From Platerodrilus igneus (lineage: Eukaryota; Arthropoda; Insecta; Coleoptera; Lycidae), in NCBI GenBank assembly GCA_036346225.1, contig JARFIW010001089.1:62001-126000 (forward strand): a DNA stretch of 64,000 nucleotides, written 5' to 3'. The notes under the pieces were generated by a model. The model saw only the letters and a program-made list of their open reading frames with translations. It was not told the origin of the DNA and did no database searches. Positions 22,541-33,704 of this stretch are shown here, in pieces. Made by a program: the position numbers and the translations under genes. Position 1 is the first letter of the stretch; each line of letters starts with the position of its first letter.

Positions 22541-24960
22541 ATCTGTGAAAAATTCTTAATATTCTTTTTGTCAAAAGATAAAAATATTTTTGGATTTTTA
22601 AAAAAGAAATAAGCTCATTTTATGCAGATATATTGATAATGTTGATGGCGCGATTTTTTAATGTAATTCTTTCGTTTATAGTACTTATTGCAAAGGTGTA
22701 AAATAAATTTGCTAATGGAAGTCCTATAGAAATAGAAATGCAAACTGTTTAATAATTTAGAATACTTTGATGAATTCGTAGAAATATTGAGACGAGCATT
22801 ATATGTTAATATATTAAAACATTCTAATGAATGTGTATTGTTTATAACAGAGTCGTCTATGTTCTTGAATATTGATGTTTTATTAATATTAATAGCGCTT
22901 AAGGAAAAACGAAAAGGTTGCACGTGAATCGCATTAAGTACATTGTGAATATTTTTATGAGAATATTGAATGGGTTCTTATTAAATATCTACCACAGACA
23001 GTATAATTAATATTTATTAATATAATTTGTTTGTATAATAAAACGTATATCAATAGAATGTCTAGGAACTAAAGATACTTATTAACGGCATGTTTCCTGC
23101 TGTGTGTTAGTATTATTCTTATTTCAGGCAAACCAGCATCTTAGCAGAAACTAATCAACCTTTCACTAGACAGCACGGAGAGAGAGTTAACGCAAATGTA
23201 CCTGATATGTTGGTAATGCCATTATTGCAAACACGATCAAACCTAAATTGGAAATAACATGACCTTCATCATTTGTATGAACAAAAATATATTTATAAAA
23301 CTATTAGATAAATTTTAATTTTAGAAATTCAAATAAAAATTAAAAACTAGAGAGTATGTTCGTACAATAGTGCTAAAAATATAAATACGGAACCCTAAAA
23401 ATATCACTAAAAACGGCTTAATAATTGTTAAACTCACCATTGGTCTTACCATTTCGAACTTAATTCATTGCACCAAAAAAAGTAAGCACTGCGCCAAGTT
23501 TGAAAATATCATCACGCTGCCATACAAATATATGATAACTACGTTAAAACAAAAAATTAAAACGATATCAAATCGTTTAACCTATATAACTTCAAGTGCA
23601 ATTTTAATTTTAATTTCTCAAAAATAGCAAATGGAGGAAAGAAACACTCCGCTCCATCTCGCCCATTGTGTATTTTTTATTTAGATGTTTATACACAAGA
23701 ACACAAAATATAAAATCGCGTGGTCGACAAACAAATTTGTTTTTAGAATCAAATAGTATCACTAAACCACTACTTCTCTAAACTTGTCAATAACTTCCGA
23801 GAGGGCATAAAATATATTACAAAAACTGTTATGTAAACAAATAAGAAAGTGTATGCTGTCGAACTCAAAAATGTCATTATTTCTAACGAGTTTTTATTAA
23901 CGGCGGCCCTAAGTGGAAAAAACCGACAAACTTTCGACATTTTTAAACTTTAAATTGACATATATTTTTAAAGTTTTAGTACTTTCGTATTTAGCGTTGT
24001 ATAGTTTTACCGAAAAGAATTTTCTTTTTATATTAATCTTTTATTTCGTTAAAACTAATAGAAAACTTTTTCCTTCCATGAAATAGCAAGCACTTGCAAA
24101 TCGTTGAACAACCGTTTTCGGCGAATAGTTTATTAGATACTACTATCTTGAAATTTTCAATGGCATTTGAAGCAACTGAACATTCGTTTACCAAAGTTTT
24201 GTAAATACCCTTAAAGCAGACAAACACACGTAACTTTATGATTTTGTTTCAGAATTAATAACTAGCAGCAGCACCGAAATGCACTCGGTTACAAGAGAAG
24301 CTTTTTTTCACTTAAAAACTGGATTTTTATATGTAGCAGTTTTTTATGTTTGTTATAAATGCGTAGTCATATCGCACTCATTTCCAGTCACATTAGAATA
24401 CCAAAACGCCGATGATTGATTAGAACCGTAAAATAATTGCTTATTTTTATTGTATATTTAACACGTTCATCTTCTAGTTTTCTTTCTTTTATGAGAGTTT
24501 TGTAACTAAGCAACTTCTTTTTTAACTTGATTGTACATAATAAAACTTCGTTAAAACAAACACGAACTAAGTTCGCACTCGATGAGGGTTCTACCTAATA
24601 CATGACTCATGCCTGTAGGTCTAGCAACTATACACAAGCACGCATTTTAAGCTAGCTACATCAAGACAACGAAATGAGTGTGCAAATTTCTAGATGAGTA
24701 ACTGAAAAAGTTACTGTTCGTCTGTTTTCACTCCCCTCGGTAAAGTCAAGGAATAAATATACAAATAAAATTCTCATTTAGTTGATTGGCGTTAGCGTTT
24801 AAAGTAAAACATGCGACTTATGCTATCGGTCCCTGTTGCTCTGGCTCTTGTGCTAACAGAATACAACACATACATGGGCCGCGTGGGTCCGACTACAATC
24901 CATACGTATATAACTGCAAATTAAAAACAAAAACAGTGTAGATATTGTTTGATCCGCTTG
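22541..24960. other. No gene recognised
   Basis: Long AT-rich stretch without recognisable ORFs. An acceptor/donor pair at 23127/23213 encloses an 85-bp open frame, but nothing links it to other exons. Confidence 0.3.
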
Positions 24961-24969
24961 TTTCTGTTT

Positions 24970-26130
24970 TTATATAATATACGCATGGACACCTAATCCA
25001 TGCGAGGGGTTTTTAGTATATATTAACTTGCAGCTATGTCGCACATAAATTTTGTGAAGAACAGGGTAAAGAAGTTCAGGTTGTGGGACGACTAACATAC
25101 TTGTGGAAAAAGGGAATAATATTTCAGTAGCCGTCGAGGAATGTTGTAATGTAAGGGTTGGAGTATAATATTTCAATATACATACCGCGATACCGGCATT
25201 TTATTGTTGTTTATTTGAGAACTCGGTCCCTCGTTCCTGTCACCTACGGCATTTTTACGGTTTACCACTGATACGTAAAAGTCTCCTTTAACAAAATCAT
25301 CAATGCATTTTTGTATTTGTGAAGCTGTTAAGTTTGTTTCCAGCACTTTTTGAGTATGGATATTCATTAAACCCCGTGTTGTGTACCTTGTGACCACCAC
25401 CACCACTTGCTGGTACTAACACAATATCCTCGTGTATAACTAGAGGCATGATAGCATGATTTTCAAACAATGACTGTATCAACATCGTCCGACGCCTTTT
25501 TATTTCCATCCGCGGTAATCTTAGATTGGGGCGGCTCAGTGGCGTAGTTGGTACGCGTGTGACTACTACGCCCAAGGTCCCGGGTTCGAATTCCGATACG
25601 GTCCCTTTGAAAAATGTTAGGCGAGCACAAAGATACGCCCTCGTTCGGCTGATAGGTAAAATAGAGCTCCTGTGTGTGAGTGTTGTCACGCACGTTAAAG
25701 ATCCCTACCTTGCTTGGAACAGCAAGGGTTCGGCAAAATTCAAAATTTTCCAGGTAACAAAAACTCGCTTCCTGGCCAATGTAGTACCTACGGGTGGAGC
25801 ATTGGAAAATCACATGTAAGGTAACCTTTAATTCATCACTCTTTCGCAACCTTTGCTTATAATATTTATTACGCAACTGATGACATATATCATTACCTTG
25901 ACTCCTTACTCCCCGTTAGTTGGTAATATATTTGGTTTAAAAATGCTTGCGACACGTTATTGATTTCAAACATTTCCTGAAGTTTGTCTTGCAGATGTTT
26001 TCGTGGTTTTTATTTTCTTCTTCTTTTGATTCTCCATTATTAGTGCTGTTTAGCAAATCTATTAAAATATCGCATAGTTTTTCTTTGTACATCTTGTGCG
26101 TAGGAACAGCACTACCAGATTGTTTCAAAG
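24970..26130 (-). pseudogene. Unrecognised coding debris downstream of the polymerase, split by a SINE
   Basis: Three minus-strand fragments lie just beyond the end of the DNA polymerase remnant in the same orientation: 'NICKTNFRKCLKSITCRK' (~25937-26128), 'IMPLVIHEDIVLVPASGGGG' and 'HTQKVLETNLTASQIQKC' (~25173-25480), and 'CKLIYTKNPSHGLGVHAY' (24970-25176). A SINE sits between the first two. The frames change between fragments, so this is broken. I do not recognise the product; from its place it may be another gene of the same DNA element. Confidence 0.3.
25530..25820 (+). mobile_element. tRNA-derived SINE, copy 1
   Basis: The head resembles a tRNA with polymerase III promoter boxes: box A TGGCGTAGTTGG (25540-25551) and box B GGTTCGAATTCC (25583-25594). 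The body includes 'gtcacgcacgttaaagatcc' and 'ttggaacagcaagggttcgg', and the tail 'gggtggagcattggaaaatc'. A second full copy is at 42579-42873, about 85% alike, and a tail fragment is at 50085-50157. No poly(A) tail is evident. It is inserted in the coding debris next to the DNA polymerase remnant. Confidence 0.85.
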
Positions 26131-26169
26131 GTATATCTCTATGGCCCCAAACTAAAGTTTTTGTTGTTG

Positions 26170-29100
26170 TCGGTATTAGAAAAAGTTTGTTGTCGATTCC
26201 CCTAATGCTATTTTATTCTTTATTAGCGTGTACAAAGTGTGAAAGCTCGATTTAAATGATTTCATGCTTCGAATAATAATTGCGTTATCCTCCACTGCCG
26301 CATCATAATCGTTTTCATGTAAGTGCTTTTGAATCACGTATTTTCTAACACCTTTTGCACGCTTAACTATGTCACCCTCCCAACTCACCAATTACGATTT
26401 AGCTGCAGTATCTTAAAACTTATAGAAAAACGGTCAGGATATTCTATCTTCATTTTGTCTACCACCGACTTTGTGACGGGGATGTTGAATCTGTTCGGTG
26501 TTTTAAAGTTTGATGTGTTGTATCTGTGTGATTAGTAATGTCGGTGTAAAAATCGTTTGTGAATATTTTGAAAACGTGTCACAGTAACCTAGAGACACGT
26601 TATTACGATACTCTTTTCGTAGAAATTCGTAATAAAATTCATACAAAACAGTTCTATATAGTTCTATAATAGTAAATCTAATATACACCGGGTTATTATA
26701 CAACACGCGTAATCGTTCCATTTGTATGACTACATGGTCTTCGGTAAATATTTTAGAACTTTTGAAGTTGGGTTTCGAAACTAATGTCTCTGCTCCGTGT
26801 CTATTACGACGATTTTGCCAATGTGTCGCTTGGTGATTGTCTACGCGATCTTCGATGTCCTCCAACGTTTTGCCAAAAATACCGTTTACCATTAATTTGT
26901 GGATACCTCTTCCAGAATCGCTTATTGCCTCGTTTTGCATTCTCGTGCTCAAATCGACATACTCCTTTAACCAATGGGCCTGTTTAAATTTCAATGCCCT
27001 ATATGTATTCGTGCTATTTTCAATCCGTTCCTTACCGCTTGTTTTAAATTTCTGTAACAACTAACATAATTTACTTTATTGGTTAAGTTTGCAATCAATT
27101 TCTTATGTTTTGTTTTTGCCATTGGCGATGGCACATTTTCTAATAAAAACGATAAATCGGAATGATCGTCGTGCAATTTTTCGGGATATCCCACATTCAG
27201 GTCTAGCACATATCCATATTCAGCTTCGTCTGGTATTAGTGTTATATCCACATTTTATACGTCAGTGTCCTTTAACCATTCAAAATTTGAAATCGGAAAG
27301 TATTGTAGCATACTGTGACTGTACAAATTCATCGTATCTAAATATATTAAATAGAAATGTTGTTCGTCGATTCAAAACGTTTTCAAATTTTATTATTTGC
27401 ACGTTGTTTTCTAGCTACACACTGACTACTTCCTCCTCTGATCATCTTTTTGAAAAATGCAGCATATCAATATCGGGGAGTAATTCTAATTCGACATTGG
27501 TGTACCGTAACATTGCATACCAGCTCAATCCAGCGGCGGTATGGTACCATGCAGCAACCAACTTAAAAGCATTTAAACAATTTTGTTTAAACGTGTCAAA
27601 AATATCCGCTGGTAACAATACATTCAATTTCAAATACAAATCAGAATAGTTTCCTAACGTTTTGCATTTAAATATGTGCCATATTTCGTTTGCTCGGTCG
27701 TATTGTTGGTCGGTTACGTGCAAAGGTTTTTTTTAATGGGTAACAATACTTCGTCCAATTTCTTTATATCGTCCATGTACGAATACGGAAATATACCTTT
27801 TTCTTTTAGTAACTGAAACTCCCTAGCGTCCGAACAGTACTTTTTCAATTCACAAAATTCTTTATCAGCCGCCAGCTTTTCTATCGACGAAGCCATAAAA
27901 CGGTAGGAATCTAAAAATCTTAATTTTAAATTCACCTTCTCCTTTTTCCCATTTTCCTTCACTTTTGTGTCGACTAATATGTGCTTGCTAAGCGATATGT
28001 ACTTTTCCTTGTTCTGTTCTAATACGTCTAAACGTTCTTGATTCTTACACAATACTTTTATAAATAAATGTGAGTCATAGCCCGCTAAATTATGAAACAA
28101 AATCGGTACAAATGTCGGTAGTTTGTAATGTAAATTACAGTTCGAGTGTGCGGCATCTAGAGTTTTTATGCCAATAATGTGATTGTGGTCTTTCGCTTTT
28201 TTTCCTCTCCCACACTAAATGCTTTTTGACATATACAACAAGTGGTCGCTTTCTGCATTTCTTCCTTTTCTTCATATGTAAGCGGTACCATTGGGACGAT
28301 ATTTTTTAAGTACTTATCGTACAATACTTTAATGTCCTTTTCCAACATTTGCACAAATTTTCGGTCACAGTCTTCGCCCATATAGCTAACAAATTTGGAC
28401 GCGATTTTTGTCAAACGAACATTTTATGTAGTTGGCGCACGAGTGTGGTTCGTAGACATGTGTTTCGCTTGTAAACTGATTTTGGGGATTCGGTTGACAC
28501 GTTTGAATCGTTGTTAGTGCGGGTTTGAAATCAGCGTATACTACAATCGGAACTTTCATCTGTTTCTCTAAACTCTCGAATTTTATTATGTTCTTACACG
28601 TCACATTCCCGTATTTGTCCACGCTTGTTTCGGTAGTAGGCAATTCGGTGTACACATGATTACAGTCGTGGTTTCGATGCCGGTTCAACTGCCACTGAGT
28701 TCTAACCCCTGAAAGCATCCATCACATAAATGCAATTTTCTCTTGCATCTGGACAATTGACTCGCCACCAATCGCGACATATTTTTGATCCAACAATTTC
28801 CTAGCGTTATCGTGAATAAGTAATAGGTTAACGTGTATATTTCTTTTCTCCGACCTATAATATAACGGTCCAACAATCTCATATACCATTTTAACGTTTT
28901 TATTCACCGCCTCTAACCCATACACGTGTACCGATATAACTTTATTCTTATTTTCAAAATGACGAATATCACGAACTTTCGTTGGAAATGATATACCGTT
29001 CCAATTAAGAACCGTGCTAAAGTGTAGGTATGATTGTGTTCAGTATATATTTATATCTGTTTCATAAATGCACGAATTTATCGCCCAAGCAAAGCAATAC

Positions 29101-29610
29101 TCGTCGTCGTTTTGCACGTTAATGACTACGTGCTTATTCTCGATCAGTCGCGGTAGCTTGATGTATGAAGATGACCGCATAGGACTGTACTTGTTTATAT
29201 TTAACCCTACAAATAGAATCCTCTGTAATGCCCAACCAGAGTCCCGCTTCTAAAATTTCGACCCCTTACTTTCAATAGTTTCCACAAAATTATCGTATAT
29301 CTCATTCACGTCCGACTCTGTGTCTACAACTTTGAATGCTGTATTAAACGACTTAATCTCGCCGACTTCTATAGTTTGTTAGATAAAGTGTCCAAACAAC
29401 TGTAAATTAACCATAATCATTTTATGTTTTTGCACTTGAAGTGCTATAATTCGTTTGATTTTGTCAGCTACTTGATCAAAAAATTCATTGCATGCTATAT
29501 GATGTTAAGCATTGTTAACCCTATATTCTACAATTCTGTTTTTGAAAGCGCAGCGCATCAATTTCATCCCATCTTCCAACTTCGACACAGTGTTCGCTTT
29601 GTGCACCAAA
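26170..29610 (-). pseudogene. Protein-primed family-B DNA polymerase remnant (Maverick/Polinton type)
   Basis: Reading leftwards with many frame changes: N-terminal 'CAFKNRIVEYRV' and 'IKSFNTAFKVV' (29370-29590), 'NINKYSPMRSSSYIKLP' (~29180), 'YVxIKNMSRLVASQLSR'-type zinc-binding region with 'LCDGCF' (~28730), exonuclease I 'VVYADF' (~28545; the Glu after it is Lys here), exonuclease II 'FHNLAGYDSHLF' (~28090), 'LRFLDSYRFMASS' (~27910), 'KCKTLGNYSDLYL' and 'LLPDIDMLHF' (~27450-27660), 'LDLNVGYPEKLHD' (~27180), polymerase motif B 'HKLMVNGIFGKT' (~26890; usually NSxFG), a damaged motif C 'GYCDTFS' (~26580; usually YxDTDS) and C-terminal 'VKRAKGVRKYVI' (~26360). This is DNA_pol_B_2. Both catalytic motifs are altered, so it is dead. 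It could also come from a related virus-like element such as an adintovirus. Confidence 0.85.
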
Positions 29611-31664
29611 CCTTCAGATAATCAGCAAAAGCTTGCCGTGTAACGTACATACTATACGGCTCACACAGCTAGTGAGTTGTCGCAGATACTGCTACACAAA
29701 TAAAAAGCTGCTATTAAACCTGTTGTTTACTTTAACTATATTACTAATGAGCGGTGTTGCGGTTACTTTCTTTGCCATTTTCTTTTCCACATTATTTACA
29801 TCTTTTCTGCATCTTCTTTAAGAAGCGGGTTGTCCATCCAAATACCTGGACGATCTTGCTACCTGACCTAATGTTCATACATTAATATTTAACAACCACG
29901 CTTTACATGTACACTTAGTTTGTGCGTTGATATAACAACACTTACGCTCGTGAGTTAGTAGATTATCACGCTGAGTAAAGGAAACACCATATTGATTACA
30001 CGTCAACATTTTGCTACAGATTCAACACTAACACTAATATTTAAGGCATTTACTTATATACCAACATCAATGAGTGGAAGTGAATGGCAACTATTTGAAC
30101 AAGAGTAGTTTATATCTTATTACTACGTTCTCCTAAGCTTTGAGTGTCAGCTTACGTTACCCGACAGAAGCAACTGAAGGTCACCGACACCAAACAAACA
30201 GTGCCCGCTGCGACGATTCATCCGTCATAAGCGAGGCAATCTAAAGGTCAACAAACTAACCATGGGCATATCATTGACTCCGACATGCAGCAGCATGAGT
30301 CACGCGAAAATACGCGCCAAAACAAAGTTCAACGACTTCCTGCAGCACAAAAAACTAGAACGCAAAAGTCAATAATCCCAAATCAACTAAGTCCGCTCAA
30401 TCGAACACCAACGTCAATCAACCCGACCGATGACGTCATCTAGACGATTATTCACGATAAAAAACAAATGTCAACGGCCCCAACACACGTGCGACCCCTG
30501 ACGTCATACACAAAGGTTAATGAAACCGCAATATGACGTCGCTAGAGTCAATGACCGCCTCCCGAGACGCCAAAACCCGCACTATGTACTACTGGTGCTG
30601 TAAAATTCGTCTACTGATAAATAAAACAAATAAAGCTTTTCAACAATAGGGAGTGTTTTCGACTTATCTATCCATTTATGATCTGTATAAATAAGCCGCA
30701 CGTGCAGTTTTGAACGCTTGTTATAGTGTGGATGGCTTTTCCTGTAAGCAGCCAATAATATTGCAACTATGATGTCTACCTTGATTAACGTGTTGAAATA
30801 CCACCTCCGCATAGTCTTTTTGAAATAGTTCTTTCAAAGTCCTCGTCAATGATGTTATAAATTTGACGATGTGATTTATAAAATCTATCCCTTTAATATA
30901 TAATCAATTGACTTTAATTATTATAGCACAACCTCCATGATATTATCTTTGCTGTTATTTAATCTACATTAATCTTCGTTGTTACTTAATTTATGAACCA
31001 CTTTTAACAGTATGCAAACTTAAAAATTGAACCGACGCGACTACAATAAACTGAGAATTGCTGCGATATAATGGATCCAACAGTCTTTAATTAAAAACTC
31101 GAATTTTGATGTTTTGACGTAAATTCCAGTTCGACTGTTGCCAACAGTACAGCTATTCGAGTAGATGCCTTGTTTTGTAATACTTCAATCACAAAAAGAC
31201 GCTGATAATCAAGATAAATTGTATAGCTTGCTGGCATATTTTTGTTGTTATTATGAATTAATGCCGTAGTCCTTGGTAAGTCAAACCTTTTAATTATTTA
31301 TATGAAGTATTTTATTTTACAAATTTATGTAATTCAAACCTCCACAATAATTAGAACTTGGTTAATTACAAAAGCATACATGTACGCTTTACTACTCGGA
31401 CTTAAGTCAAATATTATTTTCTATAAGAGATGTATACAACAATCAGTTTTCGACCTGATTAAACACTAAAAGTAGTATAAACTAATTGAATTCTATTTTA
31501 ATATCTCACGGGTTTAGTTGAGAATTTTATGCTATAAGGAATAACTAGCATTTTTTTTAAGATCCACTGATAATTATATGTACATCGTACTCAGATCTGA
31601 ATATGATATGATAAACCAACTTTTATTAAATACATTCATAAGATATTTTAAATGTAACATTATA
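29611..31664. other. No gene recognised; includes a GC-richer patch
   Basis: 30150-30600 is richer in G+C than its surroundings and holds three TGACGTC motifs (listed separately). The minus ORF at 30582-30812 has no recognisable motif. The rest is AT-rich. Confidence 0.3.
30431..30541. promoter_or_regulatory. Cluster of CRE/ATF-like palindromes
   Basis: TGACGTCA occurs at 30431-30438 and 30499-30506 and TGACGTCG at 30534-30541, three sites within 111 bp; another TGACGTCA is at 33199-33206. CREB/ATF proteins bind this palindrome. There is no recognised gene for them to control, so this is only a sequence observation. Confidence 0.2.
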
Positions 31665-32320
31665 TCATCATCATTAGGTCTTCAGTCCTGGAACTGGTTA
31701 GACGCGTACCATCATTGTTTCCTATTCTGAACTAACCTACATATTTCCCTGAAATTTGCACAGTCTGCATCTATAACTATCTGATCTAGGTCTACATCTA
31801 CTTCTTTTTTCCTATCTCTGCTTGTAATATATCCCATACTATTCCCCAAAAATGCCTTAGAACGTATTCTGTCCTTCTATTTCTCTTATCTTTTTCCCCA
31901 GATATCCTTGTTCCCTTACTATTTCTATAACCTATTTGTTATTATCTTTGTCTGTCCATGCTATCGTCCTCATACATCTGAAGCACAGCATTTCAAAAGG
32001 CTGCTACCGTTTTTCTGTCTGCGTTTCAGACTGCCCGTATTTCATAGGCATACTGTGCTGTGCTCCACACATATGCTTTCAACAATTTTCTTCTTGTTCT
32101 GGTTTGATGTCTTTCCTCATAAGCGCTGTTCTTTCTTGTTAGATGCAATTCGGTCACCTTCTATTGTTTTACAATTATATACCCTATTTCTCAGACCTTC
32201 AGTGATTGTGAAGGGAAGTAACACTTAACCATTTACTGATTTAATATATTTTCCAATATATCTTTTCGCACAGTACTCATTAGTTGCAGATATTTCGCAA
32301 CCAACTGTAACAATTTTATT
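31665..32320 (-). mobile_element. RTE-type LINE 3' module (part of the same element as 33705-37386?)
   Basis: Minus strand. 32320 to about 32155 resembles the 3' UTR spacer seen in the other copies ('tgtgcgaaaagatatattgg', 'agggtatataattg', 'acaatagaagg'). About 32150 to 31690 is a broken copy of the LINE C-terminal region, including 'wsiaqyayei'-like and 'CGNFREICRLVQNRKQ'-like stretches followed by the tail 'atgatgatgat' near 31668-31680. The module order matches 55770-56395. It is on the same strand as the LINE at 33705-37386 and probably continues it. Confidence 0.65.
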
Positions 32321-32462
32321 TTCGATAATAAATCCTTCCATATAATTTCAAGAATAGTGTAACAATTTTATTAATAATAATAATTCTTTGCATATAATTT
32401 CAAGAATAATGTAACATATTTATTAATAACAATAATAATTTGCATTCAACTTCAATAGTAAT
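32306..32462 (+). repeat. 52-bp tandem repeat, three units
   Basis: Units begin 'tgtaaca' at 32306, 32358 and 32410, 52 bp apart, each with a 'ttattaataataataat'-like centre and 'tgcatataatttcaagaata'. It lies exactly at the boundary between the LINE 3' module and the sequence I infer to be an insertion. Confidence 0.7.
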
Positions 32463-33704
32463 ACGTTAAGCCTGTATCGTTCTTTAATAATCTACGTATA
32501 TTCAGATATGTGTCGTATACAGCTATTTACAAGCACATCTCTGTTTGATTGTTCCCCTCCTGACGGCGCAACCGCCCGAGCTGGTTATAAGATAGTCGGC
32601 CACTAGTGATAGAAATATCAACATGTATCCTCGACTGCAGGCCGGCAATCTGCGAATCCGTTTCAATTAGTGAGGATATCTTCGAATAACGGTCGGTAAT
32701 GTATATATTGTGCGAACTTGAATAATTTGAGATAATTTATTTAGCGCGACAAGTAGGATGCAACTTTAAGACACACAAGGACACAGTAAAGTATACACAT
32801 GTAAGATGCTACCTTTAGAAGGCGACGTAATTCAACTTCGAAATTACGACTGCTGCAGAATGTAAGGCAACAGGATATGATTCGACACGTGGAACGAAGT
32901 CATTATCGAAGTTGGTTTGGATGAATTTGTTTCAAATTACAAACGCTGTTATCGTTGCTTGAAAAAACGATGCGACAAATGCAGTTTTGGTTCGTAGATA
33001 GCTATAAGTTACTTTTATGTGTTTCAAAACTAGGAACACGTTAACTTGCTTTGATGCGTGATACATGTACATTGTAAAAGTTTCAACTAATTGCTGAGCT
33101 GGATTTACCAGTAGTAAAACGAAAGTTCACTGATTTAATGTTTTAAAAACAACACGCTTTGCTCAATATGAATCGTCGGTAACGTCAACAGGTGTTACTG
33201 ACGTCATATTTTTCTGCTTTGTACTGCTGACAGATGTTATTTTAAAAGCAAATGCTTTGAACAGCTTTAGTACAATATATGTAAACATGTCTATTTTTGT
33301 GATCAGCTTTATCTACATTAAAATTTGTATACGTAATTTAGAAAGCTCGATTCCTAACATTGTTAGAAGCTATTAATTTGTTATCTGCCTGAACAGATCT
33401 GCACAGGTTAGAACCCTATTTGTACATCAAGTTCATGTTTTAAAGTAAAGTGTTTGATTGAAAATAATAAAGACAAACATGAAAGTTAAAAGTTTAAGAT
33501 TGATGCAGTTAATGATTAAATTTTTTGTTACAAGTCACATTATTTTAAAAGAGATTTTTTTAGTAAACAATTGGTTCAAGATTAAAGATTTTTGGAACAA
33601 TAAGTATCACTGACGCCACGCTTATAAGATATTTAAGAAAGAAAAAATATGAGTTTCACTGGCGCCCATGCGTGAGGCCAGCCAAATAGATAAATAAAAA
33701 AAAT
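32463..33704. other. Unassigned sequence, probable insertion in the RTE 3' end
   Basis: No coding frame is recognised. A GC-richer block (32530-32700, 'cctgacggcgcaaccgcccg') resembles LTR or UTR sequence but I could not match it. Its two edges correspond to adjoining positions in the 3' region of the RTE copy at 55.7 kb, which is why I regard it as inserted. Confidence 0.35.

Noticed and set aside
23128..23212. Exon-like 85-bp frame between a polypyrimidine-ag and a gtaatg donor
   Set aside because: One open frame over 85 bp is expected by chance, no neighbouring exon or recognisable peptide supports it.
25535..25600. Possible functional tRNA gene
   Set aside because: The tRNA-like part cannot close an acceptor stem and is repeated with a long common body, so it is a SINE head.
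27089..27649. 186-codon plus-strand ORF
   Set aside because: It is the antisense of the DNA polymerase B remnant and has no motif of its own.
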